This document shows, piece by piece, positions 38,414-46,595 of a stretch of DNA of 64,000 nt. The DNA lies in assembly GCA_020845755.1 (NCBI GenBank), contig JADLFE010000013.1:1-64000 (forward strand), in the 5' to 3' direction. The translations under genes were made by a program, and so were the position numbers. Numbering within the stretch: the first letter of the stretch is position 1; the number at the start of each line of letters is the position of its first letter. Below the pieces are notes generated by a model. That model had not been told where the DNA came from. It saw nothing but the letters and a program-made list of their open reading frames with translations, and made no database searches. This DNA comes from Phycisphaerales bacterium (lineage in GTDB: Bacteria > Planctomycetota > Phycisphaerae > Phycisphaerales > UBA1924).

Positions 38414-39357
38414 TCGACGACGACCTACCGCCCGTGCTGACATCGGGCCTCTCGCGACAGCAGTGGGGCCTCATCATTGCCGGCGATCAGATCCGCCGGG
38501 AGCCACCGGACCGCTTGCAGTTCTCACACACGGTGCTCTGTCAGGTCGGCATCCCGCGAAAGCACACGCCCGAGCGTCGCTACGAACGCTCGAACGGAAA
38601 TCTCAGCCTGCTCATCGAGGGCGGCAGCCTGTGGAACGGGCTGTCGTGGATCGAGCAGCCTCTGCCCTACGGAGCGATTCCCCGTCTCGTCATGGTCCAC
38701 ATCAGCACCGAAGCGGTCAAGACCAAGAGCCGCGTCATCGACGTTGGCGAGAGCATGCGTCAGTTCCTGACGCAGCTCGGTCTGCAAACCAGCGGAGGAC
38801 GCCGGGGCGGCTACACCGCGCTCAAGAAGCAGCTTCAAGCCCTTGCGGCTTGTCGCATGACGCTCGGCATGACCGACGGCGACCGCGTCTCCACCATCGA
38901 CGCAAAGCCGATCAAGCGATTCGACGCGTGGCTGCTGAACGGAGACCATGACGGGTCACAGCGAACGCTGTGGCCGGGAGAGCTTGAGTTGTCGGAGGAC
39001 TTCTTCGACACTCTCACCCGGCACGCCGTGCCGCTCGACTTCCGCGCTCTTGGAGCCCTCAAACACTCCGCACTCGCCCTGGACATCTACACGTGGCTTG
39101 CTCATCGACTCCCACGAGTCTCTGATGCGAGGGGAACGAAGGTCAGTTGGTCCAATCTGAAGGAGCAGTTCGGCCAGGACTACGGCCGGTCCAAGGACTT
39201 CAAGAAGGCATTCCGTCACGCCTTACGGCAGGTCTGCACCGTCTACCCGGATGCCAAACTCCGCGACTTCCCAGGGGGTCTGGTTCTCCAGCCGTCACGC
39301 TCGCCGGTTCCCCGGACGATCGTCTCAATGTCTGTCCCCGACCGTCAACGCGACTGA
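38410..39357 (+). CDS. repA: plasmid replication initiator RepA
   Basis: The 315-residue product begins at a GTG overlapping the upstream stop (GTGA). It matches the RepA family of plasmid initiators with LPYGAIPRLVMVHISTEAVKTKSR, IDVGESMRQFLTQLGLQTSGGRRG, DFRALGALKHSALALDIYTWLAHRLPRV and SKDFKKAFRHALRQV. It binds iterons and opens the origin, which is found right downstream with DnaA boxes. Its presence means the element can probably replicate outside the chromosome. Confidence 0.88.
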   Translation: MIDDDLPPVLTSGLSRQQWGLIIAGDQIRREPPDRLQFSHTVLCQVGIPRKHTPERRYERSNGNLSLLIEGGSLWNGLSWIEQPLPYGAIPRLVMVHISTEAVKTKSRVIDVGESMRQFLTQLGLQTSGGRRGGYTALKKQLQALAACRMTLGMTDGDRVSTIDAKPIKRFDAWLLNGDHDGSQRTLWPGELELSEDFFDTLTRHAVPLDFRALGALKHSALALDIYTWLAHRLPRVSDARGTKVSWSNLKEQFGQDYGRSKDFKKAFRHALRQVCTVYPDAKLRDFPGGLVLQPSRSPVPRTIVSMSVPDRQRD

Positions 39358-39390
39358 AAACGCCTATGGCATTCGGGCCACACCTTGAAG

Positions 39391-39533
39391 TTATCCACGC
39401 TGAATTGCCCTCCCTCTGTGCGCTGAATCACCCTCCGCGGCCCTCCTTTGGTGCGCTGAATCACCCCCCCGTAAAACCGAGAGATCATTACCTAGATTAC
39501 TTCCTGTAGTTGAAACCCTGTGCCTGTGGATAA
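39391..39533 (+). other. oriV: iterons flanked by DnaA boxes
   Basis: Three copies of GCGCTGAATCACCCTCC-like iterons lie at 39397-39413, 39420-39436 and 39453-39469. A DnaA box (TTATCCACG, 39391-39399) precedes them, and a perfect inverted DnaA box (TGTGGATAA, 39525-39533) follows an AT-richer stretch. This is the classic layout of an iteron plasmid origin next to repA. Confidence 0.8.
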
Positions 39534-39545
39534 TCGGATGGAGAG

Positions 39546-40211
39546 CTAGCGGACCCTACGGCGCAAGCCAACTAGTCCAACCATGCCAAGCAGGGCGACT
39601 GCGGACGGAGCGGGCACCATCGTGAGCACCCGGACCTGGTCGAAGGGGCTGCTCACCTCCAGGTGAAATGAGAGGGTGTGGCGATCGGCCGAGATCGAAA
39701 AGAAATCCTCGTTCCCGGGCGTCCCATCGCCAACGTCGAACACACCGCGCCGGTTCACGCCGACGCTGAAGAGTGTTCCAAGCCCGAAGGCCGAATCCGA
39801 GGCGTTCAAGTGCTCCGCGCCGGGGCGGTTCCAGGCGATAACGCCCACAATGATGCCATCGAGTGTGATGCTGCCATCCGCCGTGTGGGCGGCGCCGCCA
39901 ACCGTGTCGAAGTGGACAAGATGACTGCTCAGGACAGAGCCAGCCGGAATGCTGCCAACCGAGAAGGAAAGCGCTGAGGTGTATTGTCCGGGCGCGAAGG
40001 CGTCGATCGTCACGGCCGAGCCAATGGTTACCCCTTGAGCTTCATTCCATGCGAAGGCCGTGCTGTTGTCGGTGAGACTGCCGAGTTGTGCGTCCGCTGG
40101 CCGAGCGATGAGCGAAGCCTGTCCTGAGGTCGAGATGATGCTCGCCGAGACGCTACTCGCGGCCAGAGCGAGCACGGCCACGGCGACAGACGCGCGCGAA
40201 ACGATGTACAT
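39546..40211 (-). CDS. exported PEP-CTERM-like protein
   Basis: The 221-residue product has an N-terminal signal peptide (MYIVSRASVAVAVLALAASSVSA) and a C-terminal sorting tail: VPAPSAVALLGMVGLVGLRRRVR has the Pro-rich start, a transmembrane helix and an Arg end of PEP-CTERM proteins, with Ala-Pro-Ser in place of the strict motif. The middle is beta-rich. Such proteins are sorted to the outer surface or secreted by the exosortase system. It is an unexpected gene inside a plasmid-like backbone. Confidence 0.8.
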   Translation of the reverse strand: MYIVSRASVAVAVLALAASSVSASIISTSGQASLIARPADAQLGSLTDNSTAFAWNEAQGVTIGSAVTIDAFAPGQYTSALSFSVGSIPAGSVLSSHLVHFDTVGGAAHTADGSITLDGIIVGVIAWNRPGAEHLNASDSAFGLGTLFSVGVNRRGVFDVGDGTPGNEDFFSISADRHTLSFHLEVSSPFDQVRVLTMVPAPSAVALLGMVGLVGLRRRVR

Positions 40212-40284
40212 GACAGACACTCCGGGGGTAGGCGGGCCGGACGGACCAGAAGAGCCGGCCGCCACCCCAGCCCGAGGGGCGTCC

Positions 40285-40614
40285 ATGACTGTCCCCGTTT
40301 TGGGGACACTTAACCATACCCCCTTTCCTTACCCCGTGCCACCAAGTGGGAAGAAAAATCGAGCGCGTCTGCCTTCCAAGCAACCGCTCCAGAAGAACGC
40401 CTACCAGGCGCTTGCCAAGGCCCTCAAAGCCCGTGCCGAGGAGCTCGGACTGTCGGTACGCGAGCTCGCAGAACGTTTGGGGAAGCCACGGACCACCGTG
40501 CATAAGACCATCTGTGGCCAGCGACGTTTGGACCCCATCGAGTTTGTCGATTGGTGCGAAGCACTCGGCTGGGACGATCCGATGATCGTCATCAAGTCGG
40601 TCCGTCGCAAATAG
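40285..40614 (+). CDS. XRE-type helix-turn-helix protein
   Basis: The product has 109 residues. The helix-turn-helix is in LKARAEELGLSVRELAERLGKPRTTVHKTICGQRRL, followed by DPIEFVDWCEALGWDD. It probably acts as a regulator and is transcribed divergently from the PEP-CTERM-like gene, 73 bases apart. Confidence 0.8.
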   Translation: MTVPVLGTLNHTPFPYPVPPSGKKNRARLPSKQPLQKNAYQALAKALKARAEELGLSVRELAERLGKPRTTVHKTICGQRRLDPIEFVDWCEALGWDDPMIVIKSVRRK

Positions 40615-41392
40615 CCAGCCACTCCACTGAACCCGATCGCGGCGACGCTTGAGCACCTGCACAGTCGGCAATCGTGGGGGCACTGACCACGCTTCGCGTG
40701 GGCATTCAGGACGATGAATCAGGTCCAATCGCCGGCTGAGCAATCCGAAGCGACGACCCCCGCATGGACGCCCTCAAAGCCGGCACTCGTCAGTCGAGTC
40801 TTGACCGCGACCGAGCACTCCGAGTGAAGTGAACTTCGGACGCCACGCCAACTCTGGAGCAGCCGTCGGTCTGTTCACATCGACATTGCCGCGAAGAATG
40901 GTCCCGCTCGGCACGGACTGGCCCGCGGGCAAGACCTTCGTGCGGAACGGGACTCGACACTCTCTCGCCCCCGAGACCGCCCAATCTGTTTCCACGCGAA
41001 TGCCCATCGGCACCGCGAGAGATGAGCGACGAGCCGAAGCGTGGCACATGGTGGCATCGCGGAAGGCGGTTGCTCGCTCCCCATGAAATGCGTCGGTTCC
41101 TGAATGGCCCTGTCGGCTCACAAGGCATTGGGCTTTCAAACGCTCCGCTCTCGCCGTCACCGCTTCGCTTCCGGTCTCCGGGCCTAGCACACCTCACGCC
41201 AGACCCGCCCCCTCACGAAGTGGGCGCCCGCACCTTGAGGGCTGCGGGTTCGGTCTGTCATTCGTTTGTGCCTGCTGCGCAGGGCCCTCCAACCTCCTGC
41301 CGGCTTCGCTCCGCTCGCTCCATTGCACCCGCGAGTGGCCCCGTTCCTTGCGAAGGGGCCGCACGTCGCGGGACCCGCAAAGGAGCAAAGAC
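40615..41392. other. non-coding region without a recognisable gene
   Basis: About 780 bases contain only frames of atypical composition. A small hairpin CCACGCTTCGCGTGG lies at about 40687-40701, and another, GGCCCC...GGGGCC, at 41337-41360, just upstream of the ArdC gene. The length and position beside a mobilisation-type gene make it a possible leader region, but I see no defined origin. Confidence 0.3.
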
Positions 41393-42217
41393 ATGAAAGC
41401 CGAAGAAGCCAAGAAGATCGCCGACCAAGCCCTCCAGAATCTCACCGACGCTCTCAAGAATGGAAAGAGCGAGCGAATCACGCAATACCTGGCGATGCTC
41501 GCCAAGTTCCACCGGTACAGCTTCGGGAACGTCCTCCTCATCCTCTCGCAGATGCCCGCGGCGACCCACGTCGCCGGGTTCGGCACGTGGAAGCAGATGG
41601 GCCGCTTCGTCAAGAAGGGCGAGAAAGGCATCGTGATCATCGCCCCGATGAGCATCCGCCCGAAGGAGGACAAGCCCGAGGGTCAGGAGCAGTCCGACCG
41701 AGCCAAGCCGATCCTCCGATTCCGCGGCGTATACGTCTTTGACGTGACCCAGACTGACGGCCAGGAGCTCCCGGAGCCGTCGCGAGTCGGTGGCGATCCT
41801 CAGCATCACCTCACCAAGATCAAAGAGCAGGTCGCGGAGCGAGGCATCAAGCTCGACTACGACGACTTGCCGCCAGGAGCCGACGGCGTCTCACGCGGCG
41901 GACGGATCAGCATCCGGCCTGGCCTGGAGCCGGCCAACGAGTTCTCGACAATCGTCCATGAACTCGCCCACGAGCTTCTGCATCGTGGCGATCAGCGCCC
42001 CACCAGCAAGACCGTGCGGGAGACCGAGGCAGAAGCCGTCGCCTTCGTCGTCTGCCAAGCCATCGGGCTAGAGACAGGCTCGGCTGCGAGCGACTACATC
42101 CAGCTCTACGACGGCAAGAGCGAGACGCTCGCCGCGTCTCTGGATCGAATCCAGCACGTCGCCGCGGACATCATTGCGGCCATCCAATGCCCCAACGAGC
42201 AGGCGATCGCTGCCTGA
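41393..42217 (+). CDS. ArdC-like antirestriction protein (ssDNA-binding plus zincin)
   Basis: The 274-residue product has an N-terminal ArdC/DUF1738-like ssDNA-binding domain (HRYSFGNVLLILSQMPAATHVAGFGTW, KQMGRFVKKGEKGIVI) and a C-terminal zincin domain with HELAHELLH near residue 189 and a downstream ETEAEAVAFVVCQAIGLE glutamate. ArdC proteins of conjugative plasmids protect incoming single-stranded DNA. A strong AAAGGAG precedes the start. It lies at the junction of plasmid backbone and defence island. Confidence 0.85.
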   Translation: MKAEEAKKIADQALQNLTDALKNGKSERITQYLAMLAKFHRYSFGNVLLILSQMPAATHVAGFGTWKQMGRFVKKGEKGIVIIAPMSIRPKEDKPEGQEQSDRAKPILRFRGVYVFDVTQTDGQELPEPSRVGGDPQHHLTKIKEQVAERGIKLDYDDLPPGADGVSRGGRISIRPGLEPANEFSTIVHELAHELLHRGDQRPTSKTVRETEAEAVAFVVCQAIGLETGSAASDYIQLYDGKSETLAASLDRIQHVAADIIAAIQCPNEQAIAA

Positions 42218-42343
42218 CTCATCGACACTACGGCGGGGAACCGCCGGGGTGTCGTTTTGGATTTGCAAAGAGGTCGGGCATTGGACCTCTCAGCCGACTG
42301 GACGCGGCTACAGTTTGGTTGATGTACGGCTACCATTGCAGTC

Positions 42344-42370
42344 TGCACCAGACTGGTGTACAGTGGTGCA
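42344..42370. promoter_or_regulatory. operator-like palindromes upstream of the RHH gene
   Basis: CACCAGACTGGTG (42346-42358) is a perfect 6-bp-arm palindrome, and TGCACCA (42344-42350) pairs with TGGTGCA (42364-42370). The sites end 5 bases before the start of the ribbon-helix-helix gene and would suit autorepression of the methyltransferase operon. Confidence 0.55.
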
Positions 42371-42374
42371 TCAA

Positions 42375-42605
42375 ATGGCCCGTACACCGAGAAAGTCCAT
42401 GAAAACCCTTCAGAAAAAGAGCGTAGCGGCGCTCGGTTATCGAGTTTCCGTCAGCCTTACAGACGACCAGCACGAGTTCCTGTCCGCGTTGGCGGAGCGC
42501 AAGCGAGTGTCCCTTGCGTGGGTGATTCGAGACGCGATTGAGCGAGTGATCACGGAAGAGTCACCACTTTTCAAGGGCGATGCGACTCGCGGGGAGCCCG
42601 CTTGA
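42375..42605 (+). CDS. ribbon-helix-helix regulator of the methyltransferase operon
   Basis: The 76-residue product has a CopG-like pattern: a short strand GYRVSVSLTDDQ, then helices EFLSALAERKRVSLAWVIRDAIERVI. It probably binds the palindromes just upstream. The first methyltransferase gene starts 2 bases after its stop, so this is the first gene of the operon. ATG 42399 is an alternative start. Confidence 0.7.
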   Translation: MARTPRKSMKTLQKKSVAALGYRVSVSLTDDQHEFLSALAERKRVSLAWVIRDAIERVITEESPLFKGDATRGEPA

Positions 42606-42607
42606 AC

Positions 42608-44458
42608 ATGGCTAGGACAACCGCAGAAAGCCGACGGTCCCAGAGCATCTACGGAGCACCCCTGCCCGCAAGCCGTCGGGGGCCTCTTTTCAACGCGCAT
42701 GCCTATTCGACCAAGATTGCGCCCGAGGCGGCTGCACTCATGATCGCCAGCCACACAAAGCCCGGTGCAACCGTCTTCGACGGCTTCGGTGGCAGTTGCA
42801 CAACTGCAATGGGAACCTTGCTCTGTTCTCGCCCGACATCGGAAATGATCGCGACCGCCAAGCGGCTACGTCTTCCCGTCACCTGGGGAGCGCGCCATGC
42901 GGTGGTATACGAACTGAGCGGCTTGGGCTCATTTCTCGGCGAGACACTGTGCTCGCGGCCGAGCCCAAACGGCTTTCGGAAAGCGGCCGAGTCGATTCTT
43001 CGCCAATGCGAGTCCGAATACGGGTGGATGTACCAGGCCCGCGATGACCGGAATCAAGAAGGGAACATCCGCTATGCAATTTGGTCGGAGTGCATCCGCT
43101 GCCACCAGTGTCGCGCTGAAACTCCCCTTTGGGAGAGCTCCGTGTGTCTTGATCCGGCCGAGATTTCAAGCGACTTCCGATGCCGACGGTGCGGGAAGAC
43201 GGAAAAACTCAACGGCCATCATCGCGCGACCGTAAAGCGATCCGACGACATTCTCGGTGAAGAGTTCACTTCCCGGAAGCGTGTTCTCGCCCGCGTCTAC
43301 GGATCGACTGGCAGCCGCGCCTGGAGCCGGGAGCCACTGAGCTCGGATCGAGAGCTGCTGGAACGTGTTCAATCCACCACGATTCCTGACGCATACCCAG
43401 TGATTCGCATGATGGGCAAGGGAGGGGCCAACTGGGGCGACCTGTACCGCAGCGGCTACCACGAAGGGATCACGCACGTACACCACTTTTATTCTCGCCG
43501 CAACCTCATCGCCTTGGCGTCGGTGAATCGTCTGATCGCAGAAGCGCCCCGCGCACAGCGTGCCATTCTGTCGCTGTGGCTTTCCAGCTACAACGTGAGC
43601 CACTCCACATTGATGACCCGAGTGGTGGCCAAGAGTGGTCAGCGCGATTTGGTGACCACAAGCAATCAGCCAGGCGTGCTTTATTTGAGCGGTTTGCCTG
43701 TTGAGAAGAACGTCTTTGATGGGCTTCGCCGCAAGATCAAGACCATTGTCAATGCACTTGAGTGTCTGGCAGATACCGAGGGCACGGTCACGATTCGGCA
43801 GGGGTCATGCACGAACACGCATCTTGCTGACAAATCCATCGACTATGTGTTCACTGATCCGCCGTTCGGCGGAAACATCCCCTATAGCGAGGCGAATTTC
43901 CTGAGCGAGGCATGGCTCGGACGCTTCACCGAGACTGCCGAAGAGGCCATCATCAGTCCCGCTCAGGGCAAGGGGCTTATCGAATACGAGCATCTGATGG
44001 CCGCGGCATTCCATGAGCTGAATCGGATCATGAAACCAACCGCCAAGGCGACGGTGGTCTTCCATTCGACGCAGTCTTCGGTCTGGAATGCTCTGGTGAG
44101 CGCGTTTCGTTCCGGAGGATTCTCGGTCGAGGCGTCTTCCGTTCTCGACAAGACGCAGGGCAGCTTCAAGCAAGTTACTACACCAAATGCTGTCAAGGGA
44201 GACTCGCTCATTCTGCTGCGCAAGGGAGAGATCACGAAACGAGAGAACGGTCATGACGTGAAGGCCGTCATTCGCGGTCTTGTCGCCAAGGCACTTAGGG
44301 GACGGGACCCCGAGGAACAGTCCAACCAACGCCTCTATTCTCGTTTCATCAAACAGTACATTGACGAGCATGCAGAGCCGCCGCTCGGTGCAACGGCCTT
44401 TTTCAAGGAACTGGAGCAGCATTTTGTCCGTGACGGCGAACTCACTCTCAGCAAGTAG
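42608..44458 (+). CDS. DNA methyltransferase A (zinc-ribbon-containing)
   Basis: The 616-residue product has a SAM motif I variant VFDGFGGSCTTAMG near residue 56 and the catalytic motif IV TDPPFGGNIPYSEANF near residue 417. In between lies a zinc ribbon (CIRCHQC, then CRRCGK). This arrangement is found in large N4/N6 DNA methyltransferases of the DUF1156 type, though I do not see the DUF1156 N-terminus. It lies in an operon with two further methyltransferases and a PLD-type nuclease. The target base cannot be told from sequence. Confidence 0.8.
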   Translation: MARTTAESRRSQSIYGAPLPASRRGPLFNAHAYSTKIAPEAAALMIASHTKPGATVFDGFGGSCTTAMGTLLCSRPTSEMIATAKRLRLPVTWGARHAVVYELSGLGSFLGETLCSRPSPNGFRKAAESILRQCESEYGWMYQARDDRNQEGNIRYAIWSECIRCHQCRAETPLWESSVCLDPAEISSDFRCRRCGKTEKLNGHHRATVKRSDDILGEEFTSRKRVLARVYGSTGSRAWSREPLSSDRELLERVQSTTIPDAYPVIRMMGKGGANWGDLYRSGYHEGITHVHHFYSRRNLIALASVNRLIAEAPRAQRAILSLWLSSYNVSHSTLMTRVVAKSGQRDLVTTSNQPGVLYLSGLPVEKNVFDGLRRKIKTIVNALECLADTEGTVTIRQGSCTNTHLADKSIDYVFTDPPFGGNIPYSEANFLSEAWLGRFTETAEEAIISPAQGKGLIEYEHLMAAAFHELNRIMKPTAKATVVFHSTQSSVWNALVSAFRSGGFSVEASSVLDKTQGSFKQVTTPNAVKGDSLILLRKGEITKRENGHDVKAVIRGLVAKALRGRDPEEQSNQRLYSRFIKQYIDEHAEPPLGATAFFKELEQHFVRDGELTLSK

Positions 44459-46595
44459 CGATCTGGAGGCTCTGCGGCGCCAACTGCGGGCCTACGAGCA
44501 GACCCTTGACCGCTCGAAGCGCAAGCGGCTCGGGCAGTTTTTCTCTGGGACTCGGGCCTCTTCACTGTTGGCGGCGTTGTCCATTCGCGGCCAGGAGCGA
44601 ACGATTGTCGATCCAATGGCAGGCCACGGAGACCTGCTTGATGCCGCAGCCTTGCGATGCAACTCAATGGGCCTCTCCGTCCAACTGTCAGCAGTTGAGA
44701 TCGATCCTCCCACCGCTGAACTAGCGAGGAGAAGGCTTCGTCTCTGTGCCGAAGTTGGAGGACATGCCGCGGAGACCATTGAAACCAATGCCTTCAAGCC
44801 TGGTCTTTGGACAGGCGAGCGCAGTCCAGGCAGCTTCGACCTCGTGATTACAAACCCTCCATACGTCCGCTACCAAGAGCACTCGTCCACCCGAGGAGCT
44901 CGCGAGAGCCGCTTCGAGGCTGGCGACATTCGAGCCGCACTTCGCGAGCTTGTGCGCATGCTGCCAGATCGCAACGAGGCGCAAGCATGGTCCGCGCTGA
45001 TCGAAGGCTACTCCGGCCTCGCCGACCTCTCGGTGCCCTGCTGGATGCTTTGCAGTTTGCTTGTCAGGCCGGGTGGAATTCTGGCGCTCGTCGTCCCGCA
45101 GACTTGGATGAATCGCGAGTACGCGAAGATCATCCAATACGTCCAGCTTCGCTTTTTCGAGCCCCTTGTCGTAGTGGAAGAGCACGGCGTCGGTTGGTTC
45201 GAAGATGCCCTAGTGCCAACGACACTCGTCGTCTCTCGCCGCCTGTCTACACACGAGTCCATTGTGCCATTGTCTTCCAGACCAGAAACTACATGCACAA
45301 CCACGATCGCGGCAATTAGGGCTGCCGCAGCTGACAGTCGTAGCCTTGTGGGCCGCGACTTTGCAGGTCCTGATCCCGATGCTGCTTTCGCCCAGTGGCT
45401 CCTTGCGCCGTCCCCAGAATCCACCGACCATATCACGGTCCGCCGAGTCCCTTGGGCAGAGCAGTGGCAGGCTGTTTCCGCACGTTGTCGCCATGACCAC
45501 TGGTTCCGAGCCGCGGGCGAGTACGCCTTGCAGCCGGGACTCGCCAACAGTTCCCTCGCTCCGCTACCCGCACCTCTTCAGACTGCACTCGGTCGCGAGA
45601 CCGCTCCGGCGCTCACGACCTTTGAGGCTCTCGGGTTCCAAATCGGACAGGGGCTTCGTACCGGCTGCAACCAGTTCTTCTATATGGAAGCCGCCGGTCC
45701 GGATTCCGCCGGCGGCCAACACGTTCGCGCGAGCGACACACTCGGCGGTCGAACACTTTGCGTTCCCGACGAACTCCTCAAGCCTGTCGTTCGCCGGCAG
45801 AGCGACGTTCCCGGTTTTGCCGTTCAAGCCGGGGCGGTTCTCGGCCGAGTCCTCGACCTGCGCGGATGGTGCTTGCCTGAGCACTGCGGAGCTGCCGCAG
45901 CCTTGCGGCCGATACCTGCTGCACTCGCGGATCTCGTTCGCCGGGCGTCCCAGACGACAATCGGTCCGCCAGAGAGACGTGTCCTCATTCCCGAGCTCTC
46001 CGCGGTCAAGACCAACAGCCGCGCCGGCTCAGGAAACGAACGACTCTTTCCCGGTGTCGGCACTCCGCGCCACTGGTACACACTCCCTGATTTCGCACCT
46101 CGACATCATCCGTCCCTCTTTGTCGCCCGCGTCAACTCAGGCACGCCGTGGTTCATTCTGAACGCGCAGCCGCCCATGCTCATCGACGCCAACTTCTCCA
46201 CGATCTATGGCAGTTCAAGGGTGATGTCATCGATCGCGCTTTTAGCACTTCTCAATTCCACATGGTGCCGAGCCTGTACCGAGTTCATCGGCACGCCGAT
46301 GGGCGGCGGCGCTCTGAAGCTTGAGGCGACGCAGCTTCGTCACTTGCCACTTCCCGTGCTCCCGCCCGAAGCGATGTCACCGCTCCAAATGCTTGGAGAG
46401 CAGTTGGCTACGTCCACGACGTCTCGTTCAGAGGAACTCACGCTTGCCATCGACCGGATTGTTCTGGGCGCTCTGATTCCGGCATCCGAGACGGTGGAAG
46501 CGTCACTCTCGCGACTCCGATCACTCATCGCGGACCGTTGCGCCCAGCGCTCTCGGGCTCCAAGGGAGGCGGTGCTTTTTGACCACGCCGATTGA
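44430..46595 (+). CDS. DNA methyltransferase B (N6-adenine type)
   Basis: The product has about 721 residues. It has motif I TIVDPMAGHGDLLDAA near residue 55 and the N6-adenine motif IV FDLVITNPPYVRYQ near residue 132. The C-terminal half resembles a target-recognition region (FQIGQGLRTGCNQFFY, LNSTWCRACTEFIGTPMGGGALKLE). The start is taken as a GTG inside the end of gene A, giving a 29-base overlap and pointing to coupled translation. The frame is open further upstream within gene A. Confidence 0.8.
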   Translation: MTANSLSASSDLEALRRQLRAYEQTLDRSKRKRLGQFFSGTRASSLLAALSIRGQERTIVDPMAGHGDLLDAAALRCNSMGLSVQLSAVEIDPPTAELARRRLRLCAEVGGHAAETIETNAFKPGLWTGERSPGSFDLVITNPPYVRYQEHSSTRGARESRFEAGDIRAALRELVRMLPDRNEAQAWSALIEGYSGLADLSVPCWMLCSLLVRPGGILALVVPQTWMNREYAKIIQYVQLRFFEPLVVVEEHGVGWFEDALVPTTLVVSRRLSTHESIVPLSSRPETTCTTTIAAIRAAAADSRSLVGRDFAGPDPDAAFAQWLLAPSPESTDHITVRRVPWAEQWQAVSARCRHDHWFRAAGEYALQPGLANSSLAPLPAPLQTALGRETAPALTTFEALGFQIGQGLRTGCNQFFYMEAAGPDSAGGQHVRASDTLGGRTLCVPDELLKPVVRRQSDVPGFAVQAGAVLGRVLDLRGWCLPEHCGAAAALRPIPAALADLVRRASQTTIGPPERRVLIPELSAVKTNSRAGSGNERLFPGVGTPRHWYTLPDFAPRHHPSLFVARVNSGTPWFILNAQPPMLIDANFSTIYGSSRVMSSIALLALLNSTWCRACTEFIGTPMGGGALKLEATQLRHLPLPVLPPEAMSPLQMLGEQLATSTTSRSEELTLAIDRIVLGALIPASETVEASLSRLRSLIADRCAQRSRAPREAVLFDHAD

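Noticed and set aside
40774-41396. Several overlapping frames of 120-140 codons in the gap before the ArdC gene
   Set aside because: They lie on both strands, have no ribosome binding sites, and their translations are low-complexity Arg/Ser/Pro-rich.
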